Of a stretch of 14,183 nt of DNA, positions 1 to 8,829 are shown piece after piece (within the stretch, counting starts at the first letter, position 1; each line of letters starts with the position of its first letter). Both the position numbers and the translations under genes were made by a program. The DNA is from Alectoria sarmentosa (taxonomy: Eukaryota; Ascomycota; Lecanoromycetes; Lecanorales; Parmeliaceae). The notes under the pieces are model-generated. The model was not told the DNA's origin. It did not search any database and saw nothing but the letters and a program-made list of their open reading frames with translations. The stretch spans positions 1-14,183 of the forward strand of contig WOGZ01000571.1 of assembly GCA_009733775.1 (NCBI GenBank), written 5' to 3'.

Positions 1-135
1 TCCCAATCCCAATCCCAATCCCAATCCCAATCCCAATCCCAATCCCAATCCCAACCCAATCCCAATCCCAATCCAATCCGATCCAATTCAATCCAATCCA
101 AACCCAATCCAAACTCAAACCCAACCCCATTACCC
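1..135. repeat. TCCCAA tandem array, degenerating rightward
   Basis: Nine perfect copies of TCCCAA occupy positions 1-54. Imperfect CCCAAT/CCAAT variants follow to about 135. On the minus strand this reads GGGATT repeated, so runs of GGG are separated by three-base spacers, which fits the standard G-quadruplex pattern. The array starts at the window edge, so its full length is unknown. The unit is not the usual fungal telomere unit (TTAGGG). Confidence 0.95.
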
Positions 136-139
136 TCGC

Positions 140-232
140 TCAAAAAAGAAAAGAAAAGACAAGAAAAGAAAAGAAACAAAACAAAACAAAAAAACAAAAA
201 CAAAAACAAAAACAAAAACAAACAAACACACT
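140..232. repeat. A-rich AAAAG / AAAAC low-complexity tract
   Basis: An almost T-free stretch of AAAAG-like units passes into AAAAC/AAACA-like units. It is followed at about 268-290 by a short CTCTA repeat. No coding potential is visible. It belongs to the run of simple repeats downstream (3') of the minus-strand transporter gene. Confidence 0.85.
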
Positions 233-349
233 CAATCTCCTCCTTAGTCCTCAGTCCCTCAGCCCCTCTACTCTACTCTACTCTATTCTAGCCGAGTATT
301 ACCGACGGGTGGCACGGACTTGTGGATGATGGATGAGTATGGACGTGAT

Positions 350-384
350 GGTATGGTATGGTATGGTATGGTATGGTATGGTAT
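350..384. repeat. (GGTAT)7 microsatellite
   Basis: Seven perfect tandem copies of the pentamer GGTAT, followed by GGATGGAC-like imperfect units to about 405. Reading frames crossing it are products of the repeat and carry no recognisable protein. Confidence 0.95.
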
Positions 385-543
385 GGATGGACGGATGGAC
401 CGACGGATAGATTCTGAATACCCAACCCCCCACTCCCCTCAGCCGAAGCACATACATATATATATGTTCATCCCTGCCAAACATCTGAACCGCACCTACG
501 CTCCAACTTTCCAATGCGGCTGTTTGGCGCATAACTGCGAGTT

Positions 544-685
544 AAAGGAGGAAAGGGGGAGGAGGAGGAAGGAAGGAAGGGTGAAAGGGGGAAAGGGGGA
601 AGGAGGAGGAAGGAAGGAAGGGGAGGAGAAAGGAGGAAGGAGGAAGGAGGAGGAAGGAAGAAAAAAAGGGGGAAAGGGGGGAGAG
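544..685. repeat. 142-nt polypurine tract (GGA/GGAA-rich)
   Basis: All bases from 544 to 685 are A or G except a single T at 582. GGA, GGAA and GGGGGA units recur throughout, giving near-mirror symmetry of the kind associated with triplex (H-DNA) formation. The minus strand is a polypyrimidine tract that would lie in or beyond the 3' UTR of the transporter gene ending at 845. Proteins predicted across it are repeat artefacts. Confidence 0.95.
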
Positions 686-844
686 CTGGTGAGACGGTGG
701 ATCACGCGAGCGTGAGGGAGGGTCGGAAGGGGATTTCAGGAAAGAAGATAGGATCCACACTACCGTAATTGGATCCCTATAAACACTTTTATACAAAAGA
801 ATAGTCGTGCTAATTTATAACGGGGATACTAACTCCCGCACTCA

Positions 845-2605
845 TCATCCCGCAATCCATCTCGATACCGTAATGACGGTCGTATAAACCATAGCCCCCA
901 GCCCCACAGCCATCAACAAAGCATCACCGACCTTCGCCCACCTCGACCCCGCCACCCCCTTGAAATGCAGCAGCGCCGGATAGATATACACGAGCGGCAC
1001 GCACGCAAAGCTGCCAATGAGCGCCACAAACTTATCCAAATCGCTAGCGCCCACAATGGCAATGAGGCCGCAGAGGACCGTGATGCCGGCGCGAAAGGCA
1101 TTCTTTTTCCACTTGGTAGCCGACGAGCGCTTGCCCGAGGCTCGGTCGCCGAAGAGGGACGTCTCGATGATGCGGACGGCGGGGAAGAGCTGCACGGGCG
1201 TGCCGACGAGGACGGCCATGGAGTAGAGGAACTGCACCGCGTTGACGAGTTTGCTGCTTTGGGGGAAATTGGAGATGATCTCGACGCGGGTTCGGTCGCC
1301 GAAGGTGGCGTAGCAGAGGGCACCGATGGAGGTGAAGATGATGGTTATGATGATCATGACGATGAATAGAAGGCGGGAGAACTTTTCTGGTTGTACCATT
1401 GAGGACTGGATTGGTAGGAGGAGGCCGATGCCTTCGAAGGTGAAAATCGCGGAGCCGATGGTCAGGGTGAAATCGCGAGGATTGAAGAGCTCGACGGTGG
1501 GGTGTAGGCCCTGTGACGCAAGCGTAGCGATGTCATAGTACCAGATGTAGACCAGCCCGAAGAGAATAAAGACGTCGGCTAGGAGAGCTGCGGGCCCTAG
1601 TGTTGAAATATCGCGGATGAGGGCGAGTGGGATGAGAACGACGAGCTGGATTGCTATGAGAGCTTTCCCACTCAGTGGTGCCGTGGGAGAGGATGTGACG
1701 GCGTCTAAGAAGGAGGCGAGGTTTTCCGCGGTGAAAATGATGCCTGCGCAGACGAAGCCTATCTGAGATATCGTAATCGATCCAAGGATCAGAGCTCTAA
1801 GCTTGGGACCTCCGATCGCTGCACCCAGTTCGCCGTAGCCGCCACCATAGCGCTGTCTACATAGGAGGAGCAGATGAAAGCATAGACAGGAGATCAGTGA
1901 GACGGTCACCAGAGTGATTGACGAGAAGAGAATGCCGCCGTTCCTGAACGCTTTAGGCAGGAACATGATGCCCGTGCCAATGAAAGCCTTGAGCAAAGTG
2001 AAGAAGGACTTCGTAGTCGTCGCTTCGCCTTCTTTTTCCGCTCGTCGAGTGCTTTTGCGCCGACCCAGTAGTGGTCTCGTCTCGTTGGCCTGAGCTTCCG
2101 CCTCGTCATCGGCGCTGTCGAGGGCAGATTCATCCTCCGACTCTGCAAGATCCTCCCCTGCAAAGCTTCCATAGAGGTCGAGGAACGAAACGAAGTTTCT
2201 AGTCACCGGACTTGTTACGCTATTGAAGCGTCTCTGCTGCCGTTGCATGAATTGGCGCCGAAAGCCACCCGGGGCGCGCTGGTCGCTAGGGGTGATGTCA
2301 TTTTTCGAAGGGCCGAAGGTGCCGGAAGGACGCGGCTCAAGATGTGTAAAAGTGGCTGCTCTCGCAGGCAGTCTGGCTCTGGCACCGATTTTGAAGATTT
2401 CCCGATGGATGTCGCCGCCTTGAAGCGTCAGCGAGTCCTGGGGCTCTTCGGTGGATGATGGGAGGTGTGGAGTCGAAACCGATGCGTTACTGGGGACATT
2501 TGAGACGGCATCGGGCTCAGCGGTGTAGCCAGATGGTAGATGTCTGGATACTATATCCGCTTCGGCCTGTCTCCGGTCATTTTGGCTTGATGGGGTATCA
2601 GTCAT
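845..2605 (-). CDS. vacuolar-type amino acid transporter (Avt3/Avt4-like, Aa_trans family)
   Basis: Single-exon gene of 586 aa. The first in-frame ATG is at 2605-2603; the frame stays open for 50 codons further upstream but only with non-ATG starts, so I chose this ATG. Residues 1-195 are a hydrophilic N-terminal region. It contains NFVSFLDLYGSFAGEDL (about 138-154), a pattern I associate with Avt3/Avt4 proteins, then an acidic stretch and ETRPLLGRR (about 175-183), which resembles an acidic dileucine sorting signal. From about residue 198 the amino acid/auxin permease fold begins (KSFFTLLKAFIGTGIMFLPK, then NGG) and runs to the C-terminus through roughly ten or eleven hydrophobic segments. 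Known for the family: export of neutral amino acids from the vacuole by proton-coupled transport. Inferred: the same role here. The substrate cannot be read from sequence. The length is slightly below that of the yeast proteins, because of a shorter N-terminus. Confidence 0.93.
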   Translation of the reverse strand: MTDTPSSQNDRRQAEADIVSRHLPSGYTAEPDAVSNVPSNASVSTPHLPSSTEEPQDSLTLQGGDIHREIFKIGARARLPARAATFTHLEPRPSGTFGPSKNDITPSDQRAPGGFRRQFMQRQQRRFNSVTSPVTRNFVSFLDLYGSFAGEDLAESEDESALDSADDEAEAQANETRPLLGRRKSTRRAEKEGEATTTKSFFTLLKAFIGTGIMFLPKAFRNGGILFSSITLVTVSLISCLCFHLLLLCRQRYGGGYGELGAAIGGPKLRALILGSITISQIGFVCAGIIFTAENLASFLDAVTSSPTAPLSGKALIAIQLVVLIPLALIRDISTLGPAALLADVFILFGLVYIWYYDIATLASQGLHPTVELFNPRDFTLTIGSAIFTFEGIGLLLPIQSSMVQPEKFSRLLFIVMIIITIIFTSIGALCYATFGDRTRVEIISNFPQSSKLVNAVQFLYSMAVLVGTPVQLFPAVRIIETSLFGDRASGKRSSATKWKKNAFRAGITVLCGLIAIVGASDLDKFVALIGSFACVPLVYIYPALLHFKGVAGSRWAKVGDALLMAVGLGAMVYTTVITVSRWIAG

Positions 2606-3330
2606 GAGATGCTGTTGCCTCGTGGTAAGATGATGGCGATGGCTATCTTCTACGGCAGGGAGCAGGGGCAACAAGGTCACGGCTTGTTGAAGACTGGGGA
2701 AAAGATGGCTATAGACCGCGGATTCATGATCATGTATTAATATGAGACCGTACAAAGGGTTTCTGCAAATGAGCAGTATCTCAATTCCGTAGGGCTGAAA
2801 CTCTGCAATACGAGTATCAATACTCTACTAGTGCTAGTGTAGCGACCGGCAAAATTACAAAAAGGCTTCCGGTACATCTCCACGCCCGATCGTTAAAACG
2901 CATTCTTACTAGCGAAGGTATCTAATTACTGCATTACCTACTACGTCTCCATCCACGACAACTTTGCTGCAAGTATCAGGGTCGTGATTTTAATCGTTCG
3001 ATTAGAGGGGAAATCACACTAAGCAACAACTATGAATAGTGCTAGTCGTCCGTACCTGAAAGACTTGGCAGGGCAACGTCTGTTAAGTAAGTATTTGGCC
3101 ACACTTCGATCGCGTCTGGGCAAGATAGTGAACATTTCCCAAGATTGAGTACATTCGTCTGCGAAGTGAATATAAGCCTGCTTCAGAGCTTGATCCGATG
3201 CGATGGTATACATCATCTGCCCTTTTCCAATCCCGCTATCGCTCGCAATGTCACACTAGGGTCCCCCGAAAGACTGTTCCGCGAATCACAGCCATTATCT
3301 TGCATTGGCCTCCGGAATCCGAGTCTGCAC
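2606..3330. other. intergenic region upstream of the transporter
   Basis: About 725 nt between the transporter start and the stop of the rhodopsin-like gene, both on the minus strand. It should hold the transporter promoter and 5' leader and the rhodopsin-like 3' UTR. Several short ORFs exist, but none shows a recognisable domain or agrees with splice signals. No clear regulatory motif stands out. Confidence 0.6.
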
Positions 3331-4733
3331 TCACTCGAATTGGCGTCGAGGTGACTGGTGTGACTTCACAATCGGTGTTTGCATTTCCACATCCTCGTCC
3401 CCTGCCCTTCCAATTCTGATGAAAGCACGAGGTGTAGAGCTGGCCCACTCAGCGTTTGGAGGAAGAGAGAACTCATCTTCTTTGCGAGACTTCAGTATCG
3501 GTTTCAGCGACGAGGCGTTCGTTTTACGGGCTTGACCGAAGAAAACTCGTCTGAATCGGCCCGTTGTCGACGTGGAATCCTTGCGGGCAGCGTTGATTTT
3601 ATCGCGGAGAAGGCGGTAGAGAGGCAGCAAGGTGGGTAAGCAAGCAGCGGCAATGCCAATGTTAACTTCAGCGCTGTGGAACGTCAGACTGGAAAGAGTG
3701 CTGGAAAGCCTTATCTACCAGAGACGGATGATAAATGAGACGTTGACTCACTCTCGCCAAAGGAAGTTATCAACACTGACCCCTGGCCCAAGTCAGAGAT
3801 GATATCATATTTGTTTTGGGAAGTGGATACAAGTTGGATCAGCATGGTCATTCTGCCAATTGAGGATCGTGCGGACGATGCAACACGCTGCAGTCCTGGA
3901 TTTGGATCAGTCAAATTCCCCAAACCATGACGGGACGTGTAAATATAATGGATTTATTACAAAAGTCCGAGACCCATTAGTCCGCATAGAAGAATCTTAT
4001 GGCGAAAGCGGATCTGGGCGTTGCGTAGAATGATTATTGGGAACCCTGCGAGGGTGAAATCTGAGATGATCGATATGACTGAAACAAGTCAGCATCCGTG
4101 AACTGATGCGATATATACAAAAACCTACTAGCTTGAGAGATGATCACTCTCTGGATTTGACCTTGTGTAAAGCATTTTGCCGTCTTTTGCTTTTTAGCAT
4201 CCCAGGCTCCGTCCACTGGAATGCATTGCAAGATCCAGACGAGAGATAGCACGACGTTCGAGAGGACCAAGAACGCCACGAGGCTCTGGATGGGCCTCAT
4301 GATGCGCTTGTTGGGGGAAATGCGTAGCAATAGTAAACAGATTGACACCTTAGTGAACATCAGAGTAAAGAAAGTCTGGATCCATTCTCCAAAGATGTAT
4401 TTCTTGAATTCCTGGATCTGATGATCGTTGAGGTAATACTCATGCCGCCCAAATCCATAGTGGAGTTCTGGAAAGTCAAGTCCGACACCAACCGCGCTAC
4501 CAAGCTTCGTCTAAGTCAGCATATGAACTTTCAAGACGACAGAGAGAGCTCAGTACTAAAGCAAGGACTATGGTCCAGTCATCCCAACGAGCGGACTTGA
4601 TCAGGATGAGTCGAGTGTACAATCGGAGTGCCACAAAAATACATGACACGACCAAAAAACCAAGGCACGCCCCAAGAATTGTTCCAGTCCTGTTTTGGTT
4701 TCCTTCAGGAGGTGGGGATAATTGAGTGCTCAT
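3331..4733 (-). CDS. fungal rhodopsin-domain integral membrane protein (7TM, SAT4-like), six exons
   Basis: Exons: 4733-4557, 4510-4129, 4078-3961, 3895-3831, 3782-3752, 3673-3331. They total 1116 nt and 371 aa. All introns (46, 50, 65, 48 and 78 nt) are GT..AG, most with CTGAC-type branch sites, and the joined frame is open throughout. The ATG at 4733 is chosen because the codons just upstream (GTG AAC) contain no ATG. Family hallmarks in order: first TM helix (about 17-40) ending in LRLYTRLILI; WDDW at 50-53; LGSAVGVGLDF and GFGRHEYYL (62-85); FTKVSICLLLLRI (111-123); QC...W...CF with C155 and C172 in the loop; ISDFTLAGFPIIILR (191-205); GLMGLGLLTAACCIVRTIL (219-237); DPTWVSVDNFLWRDAEVNIG (245-264); AAACLPTLLPLYRLL (266-280). 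A basic cytoplasmic tail of about 90 aa follows. Known: this is a large, fungus-specific membrane family, often uncharacterised, with some members near metabolite clusters. The ligand and role of this one are unknown. Confidence 0.9.
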
Positions 4734-4939
4734 GTTCACCGTAGTTAGAAACGTTATCGTTTCGCGTGAGCGAACTCGAGCATCGAAATGCGCTGATTCT
4801 CAAATGGAATGAAGACGTGATTTATGTTCTCATTCAAAGCCGCCTTGCACAACCCACTGTGAGAAAGGTTGCATCACATGAGAATCCTTCTCGCCAAGAA
4901 TGGCACAGCCTACCATCAAACTCTCTTTGGTCCTATAGA

Positions 4940-5224
4940 ATGAATAGAAAATATAAAATCACAGTTCAGATTCTGCTCGTTGTCTGTCATTTATTGGCAT
5001 GCGGTCTACTTGGGAAATTGACTGTCTTTCACAAGCAAACTGTGAGAGATATGCACCAGAGAGGTATGCGGTGCCTCGTTAGTGCATACGAGCTGGAAAA
5101 GAAACAAATTCATACTCTGCAGGCGCAATTGCCGGGTTATCGAGGAATACCCGTCGTGAAGGATGGATGGCCATGCCAGCTGAAAGCCGATCATGACTTG
5201 AAATGGAAAGGCAGAAAATGCTAG
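4940..5224 (+). CDS. uncertain small ORF with N-terminal membrane anchor
   Basis: 94-aa ORF from the first ATG of a longer open frame (the frame opens upstream at 4766 without an ATG). It starts about 200 bp from the rhodopsin-like gene and diverges from it. Residues 5-28 are hydrophobic (KITVQILLVVCHLLACGLLG), compatible with a signal anchor or signal peptide. The rest is hydrophilic, with a predicted helical stretch and two late cysteines (the WPCQ motif and the terminal RKC). No family is recognised. It could be chance: the opposite strand is also open over part of it. Without expression or homologue evidence I treat it as a candidate only. Confidence 0.2.
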   Translation: MNRKYKITVQILLVVCHLLACGLLGKLTVFHKQTVRDMHQRGMRCLVSAYELEKKQIHTLQAQLPGYRGIPVVKDGWPCQLKADHDLKWKGRKC

Positions 5225-5460
5225 GCGTGTAGATCTATGCACGCGTTTTCAGCTCAGCCCGATAACATAGTTTTGCCTCGACGGGGTATCTTCAGCCTGA
5301 AACTTCTTGAGGACATGAGTTTTCGGACATTTAGAGGAAGAGCCCTTAAATGTAGGATCAGGAATGTCGCGTAAGAATTATGTATCAACGGAGAAATCGC
5401 GATTCACGAAGAGAAGAAAGACTTCTTCTGCAACTGTAAGGAGAAGAATAGGTAGCCTTG
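5225..5460. other. intergenic, nothing recognised
   Basis: No convincing gene, RNA or repeat was seen in this stretch. The small frames present are short and lack family features. Confidence 0.5.
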
Positions 5461-5625
5461 CGCCCCAACCCCCGAGGTCCTCTTGCAACAGCCCCCTCGT
5501 GCCGCCGCGGGAAGTCCCCCGTCGTACTATTTGTGCCCTAGAGGCGGGACTGCCCGGCGGGGTTGCCCCTCAATAGGGACTTACTCTAAGGTACTTATGT
5601 TGTACCTTACCGCAGCTAGCGGTTT
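5460..5625. repeat. GC-rich patch with adjacent hairpins, possible transposon relic
   Basis: The composition shifts abruptly to very GC-rich between about 5460 and 5580, unlike its flanks. At its right edge lie two abutting stem-loops. TAAGGTAC at 5587-5594 pairs with GTACCTTA at 5602-5609 across a 7-nt loop. ACCGC at 5609-5613 pairs with GCGGT at 5619-5623 across a 5-nt loop. Shorter stems such as CGGG..CCCG and GGGG..CCCC sit inside the GC-rich part. No protein domain is seen. Such islands in fungal intergenic DNA are often transposon or MITE ends, but no flanking terminal repeats or target-site duplication could be established. Confidence 0.35.
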
Positions 5626-5920
5626 AGCTTCAAAGGTGACAGCTTGTGAGGGACAATCCCAGTGCAGTTGCTCGCGCCCGCGAGGCTACCTGCACATTCT
5701 GCAGACCAGGATTGGAGATTTCGATAAGCGGCTGCTTTGATTGCTTAGAACGCAGCAGAGAACTGATAAGTGATTTGTCTGCAAGGAAGAACCGATATGG
5801 ATTATGCATGCAACGAGAAATTGCTGCGCATTGACCGTTCTTATATGTTGAAAGAAGAGAAATTACCTACTTACTCCTTCGGGTAGCAGGATTCCTATTC
5901 TTGGTCAGTCCGTTTCAAGC
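5626..5920. other. intergenic, nothing recognised
   Basis: No gene, repeat or RNA structure was recognised between the hairpin patch and the broken minus-strand frame that ends at 5921. Confidence 0.5.
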
Positions 5921-6448
5921 TCAAGATGGTCGGGGAAGATGATTGATTCGCCAATTTGGAGGCAGCAGCAGCAGACACGGGAGGTCGCATTCCGCCATTT
6001 TTCCTAATTCCGTCTCAACAAGCATGTACTCTGCATGGCAGATGGTGCTCGCTAATTTGCAGCCTTCCAAGGCCAAGTCAGATTCTACCCACCTCGTCTG
6101 ATCCATAGCCATAACGATCTTTAATATGTCCCCGTCTCGCGAACAGGGCACAAGGCTACGTGGCGCGGGCGGTAACTCGGGAAACTGTTGGTCGATAAAT
6201 TCGTCGAGTCGCAGTCCAAATCCTTCCAGACATACGGAAGCTCCTCCAATCCTTCAATTTTTCCTCTATCGTCCAATCGTGAAAGCCCAGTCACTGTGGC
6301 GGATATTGATGAAAACCCAGAGGAACAGAGGAAAATGAGTCCACACCCTTCCTGCTTCGAGTGAAAATTTCATTCCATTAGGAGATCCGATTTGATGCTC
6401 ATTACGGATACCAGTCTCCCAGAAGTTACCAAGACATGCCGCATGCAT
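5921..6448 (-). pseudogene. unrecognised reading frame broken by two adjacent stops
   Basis: One minus-strand frame runs from an ATG at 6448 to a stop at 5921, 176 codons. It is interrupted only by TAG and TGA lying three codons apart at about 6266 and 6254. Both parts have protein-like composition. The downstream part includes GLRLDEFIDQQFPELPPAPR and WVESDLALEGCKLAS. The two stops could each come from one C-to-T change (CAG, CGA), which would suit decay by repeat-induced or deamination-type mutation, but this is inference. I do not recognise a family. It could be a relic of a fungal regulator or simply a chance frame. Confidence 0.25.
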
Positions 6449-7029
6449 TCGTGGTACTGAATAAGTGCCCTTTCGTGCTGCTGCTATAGGAAGGCTAGGT
6501 TTGAGCTGATGCCATGTCTCATTTCAAATTGCCGAAGTGTTAAGTCGGCGATAGGTGTAGCTATGTCTCTCTTGTGCCACTACAACAGCCTTGTCCCTAA
6601 TGCTGGTCTTCGTGTGCTTTGCACCAGTAAAGTATGACTGCGCACCCAGTGTTTAAGTTCGGTCTCTTTCAGTTAGGTCCTCTCCTCTAACATTGAAAGT
6701 TCGGTGCATTGAGAGGAAAATGAGTGACACTTACTAGACATAGGATAAGGCTACCTAGTCGAAGCCCACGCATTAGGCTGTTGAAGTGTTTCAGAGATTT
6801 TATTCTATGTAAACATGTACGCTGGAACCCAGCCCAACAGTGGCACCTATCGTACCTGGAAGTCTCAAGCGCTGACCGAATTTCAGGAAGAGGAGAGTGT
6901 ATGAAGAATCGGGGTTGACAATGTAGAGAAGCGGGCTGTGCGTTGCTTCCCTCCTTTTTCGATCAAGCGGGGATTGCATTTCGCTTCTCCCTTTCGTCCT
7001 CATGCACTAGCGCTGTCAAGCTGCTTGGA
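6449..7029. other. intergenic region upstream of the PhyH gene
   Basis: About 580 nt without a convincing coding region on either strand. The short ORFs here (for example 6724-6918 plus and 6800-7003 minus) show no recognisable features and overlap each other antisense. Confidence 0.5.
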
Positions 7030-7046
7030 CACGTGACATGATGTCA
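7030..7046 (+). promoter_or_regulatory. E-box CACGTG overlapping a perfect 13-bp palindrome
   Basis: CACGTG at 7030-7035 overlaps TGACATGATGTCA at 7034-7046, a perfect inverted repeat of 6+1+6 bp. It lies about 97 bp upstream of the preferred PhyH start codon, where an upstream activator site would be expected. CACGTG is a classic bHLH/bZIP core and TGAC..GTCA half-sites resemble bZIP sites. That a regulator binds here is inference. Confidence 0.4.
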
Positions 7047-7142
7047 TTTTCCCTATCATAGTCATCTGAACTATGCTTATGTGCAACCCCATCTCAAACC
7101 TCAACTTTCCTACTCATCCTTTGGATGATCAAACAGCCCACA

Positions 7143-8195
7143 ATGGCGTCTTGTGATGTACTGGTACAGACCCCGCTGCACGATAAAATCGTTTTCCCCA
7201 AAAAGCTCCCAACTCTTCGCTCAAACCAAGGGAAACATGTCGACACAGCGTCTACAGGCTGGATGCAATCCGTCACAACCGACACACCGCGAGAAGAAAT
7301 GCGAGCGCGGTACGAACGTGAGGGTTACCTCTGGGTAAAGAATGTCATACCTCGGGAAGACGTCCTCGACATGCGGGAACAGTAAGTCCAAGCCGCATCC
7401 GAGCCCTCCCAATCCTTTACCAACCGGTGACAATTCAACATCAGCTATTTCCAACAACTCTCACCTACAGGTATACTCCTCCCATCCACATCCCCCCGCG
7501 ACGGCATCTTCGACCCCACCAACGATCCCCTCTTGCACCAAGGTCTCGGCGGCGCTCCCGAGCAAGCAAGCCTCGAGTTACTCAACAAAACCCACGCTAC
7601 ACCCACTTACCGCAAGTTCCTCGCCCATCCCGCTCTCCGTGGTTTCGTTCGAGACTTCATGAATTGGAGCAAGGAAGTATTAGTAGACCGCGCCATGCTG
7701 CGGCACAACTGCCCGGGAAGCCTGAGCACCGGCATTCATTACGACAAGCTTTTTCTCCGGGGCGGTGAAGCTGAATTCCTCACCACGTGGGTCCCGATTG
7801 GCGACTGCACTGCTACTGGCGGCGGTCTCATGTACCTTGAGGATAGCAATGCGCTCGGCGAGGAGCTAGAAGCCGAATTCATGCGTCATGCGAAGACGCT
7901 GAGTGCCGAGGAACGCATCGACGCATTCAACAAACACATGATGAAAGACGGATTCCTGTCGCATGACGCCGAGGAGTTTGGGCGGGTGAGAGCGGGCGGA
8001 CGATTGAAGTGGTTGGTGGGCGATTATGAGGCCGGCGATGTGGTTTTCCACAAGCCGTACATGATCCATGCGGCCACGAAGAACGAGGACGAGCTGGGTA
8101 GGATCAGGCTGGCGAGCGATTTGCGGTTCTATGAGGAGGGAGCGGCGTTGGATCAGAGGTGGATGAAAGTATGGAAGCATGATGATGGATTGTGA
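7143..8195 (+). CDS. phytanoyl-CoA dioxygenase (PhyH) family protein, two exons
   Basis: Exons 7143-7381 and 7445-8195 give 329 aa. The 63-nt intron starts GTAAGT and ends CAG, with a GTGAC-like branch site. I prefer the ATG at 7143 (MASCDV, context CACAATGG) over the in-frame ATG at 7125, because the diverged copy at 12331-12392 keeps only the later ATG and its first codons. Fe(II) ligands visible: H178 and D180 in GIHYDKLF, and distal H288 in PYMIHAA. R299 or R301 in GRIRLASDLRF is the likely 2-oxoglutarate-binding arginine. SPTGILLPSTSPRDGIFDP (about 86-104) is a motif I associate with a common fungal PhyH subgroup. Known: the family hydroxylates diverse small molecules using Fe(II), O2 and 2-oxoglutarate. 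The substrate here is unknown. Such genes occur both in metabolite clusters and alone. Confidence 0.92.
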
Positions 8196-8829
8196 GAGAT
8201 TATGACCAGTGGAATATACTTGACCACCTTACTACATTTCACCAAGCACTCCCTATCTAGAGAAGCCTCAGGTAAGGGAGCTTTCCGAGATAAATGGCCA
8301 AGAGGGTGGGAATGAAGTCCCAAATGGCTTGGATAACAACTTATGTATCTATCGAGATAGAAATGTTGAAAGATCCATGGTGACCACGCTCTAACCAATC
8401 CTCGACCGCCCACAGCACCCCAAACACCTGCATTCGAAATCCCCATCAACATTTGCCATCCATCCATCCGCCTCACAGCCAATGTGAGCGCCGCACGTGC
8501 CAGGCTCGGAGCTCTGTTCCCGTGGCCGTCCTGGCTCCTCATACCTGACCATCATCAACATTCAACTGTGACTGACCCAACAAAAGCGCATTTGTTAATT
8601 GGGAATGAAGCACTCGCACCGATAGACTCTGGATGAGAAGATGCTGAGCCATAATAACATTCGATATGACAGATACTGTTATCCCATTCTCACTGCTCAA
8701 TGCGCACGCCCGCAGTCTTGATCTGGTACTGGTTCTCTAGCGATGGTAAAAATGGTCACAGATTTAGGACGCAAGGCTTGTGAAGACGGTCGCTGGAGGC
8801 GTGAAGCTGTGGTATCAATAGATGTTCAA
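8196..8829. other. intergenic, 3' flank of the PhyH gene
   Basis: It holds the presumptive 3' UTR of the PhyH gene. A 129-codon minus-strand frame (8153-8542) overlaps the PhyH end antisense and has no recognisable features, so I consider it spurious. No other gene or repeat is apparent. Confidence 0.5.

Noticed and set aside
1..60. Telomere
   Set aside because: The unit is TTGGGA, not the TTAGGG of most filamentous fungi, and it degenerates into ordinary CCAAT-like sequence. A chromosome end cannot be claimed.
320..796. ORFs of 69-131 codons on both strands
   Set aside because: They are translations of the GGTAT array and the polypurine tract, made of low-complexity residues only.
913..1538. 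ORFs antisense to or out of frame with the transporter
   Set aside because: They lie inside a strong family-matching CDS and have biased, non-domain composition.
7125..7142. Upstream in-frame ATG adding MIKQPT to the PhyH protein
   Set aside because: The ATG at 7143 has a better context, and the related copy at 12331-12392 conserves only that one.
8153..8542. 129-codon minus-strand ORF
   Set aside because: It is antisense to the PhyH 3' end and flank, with no recognisable features.
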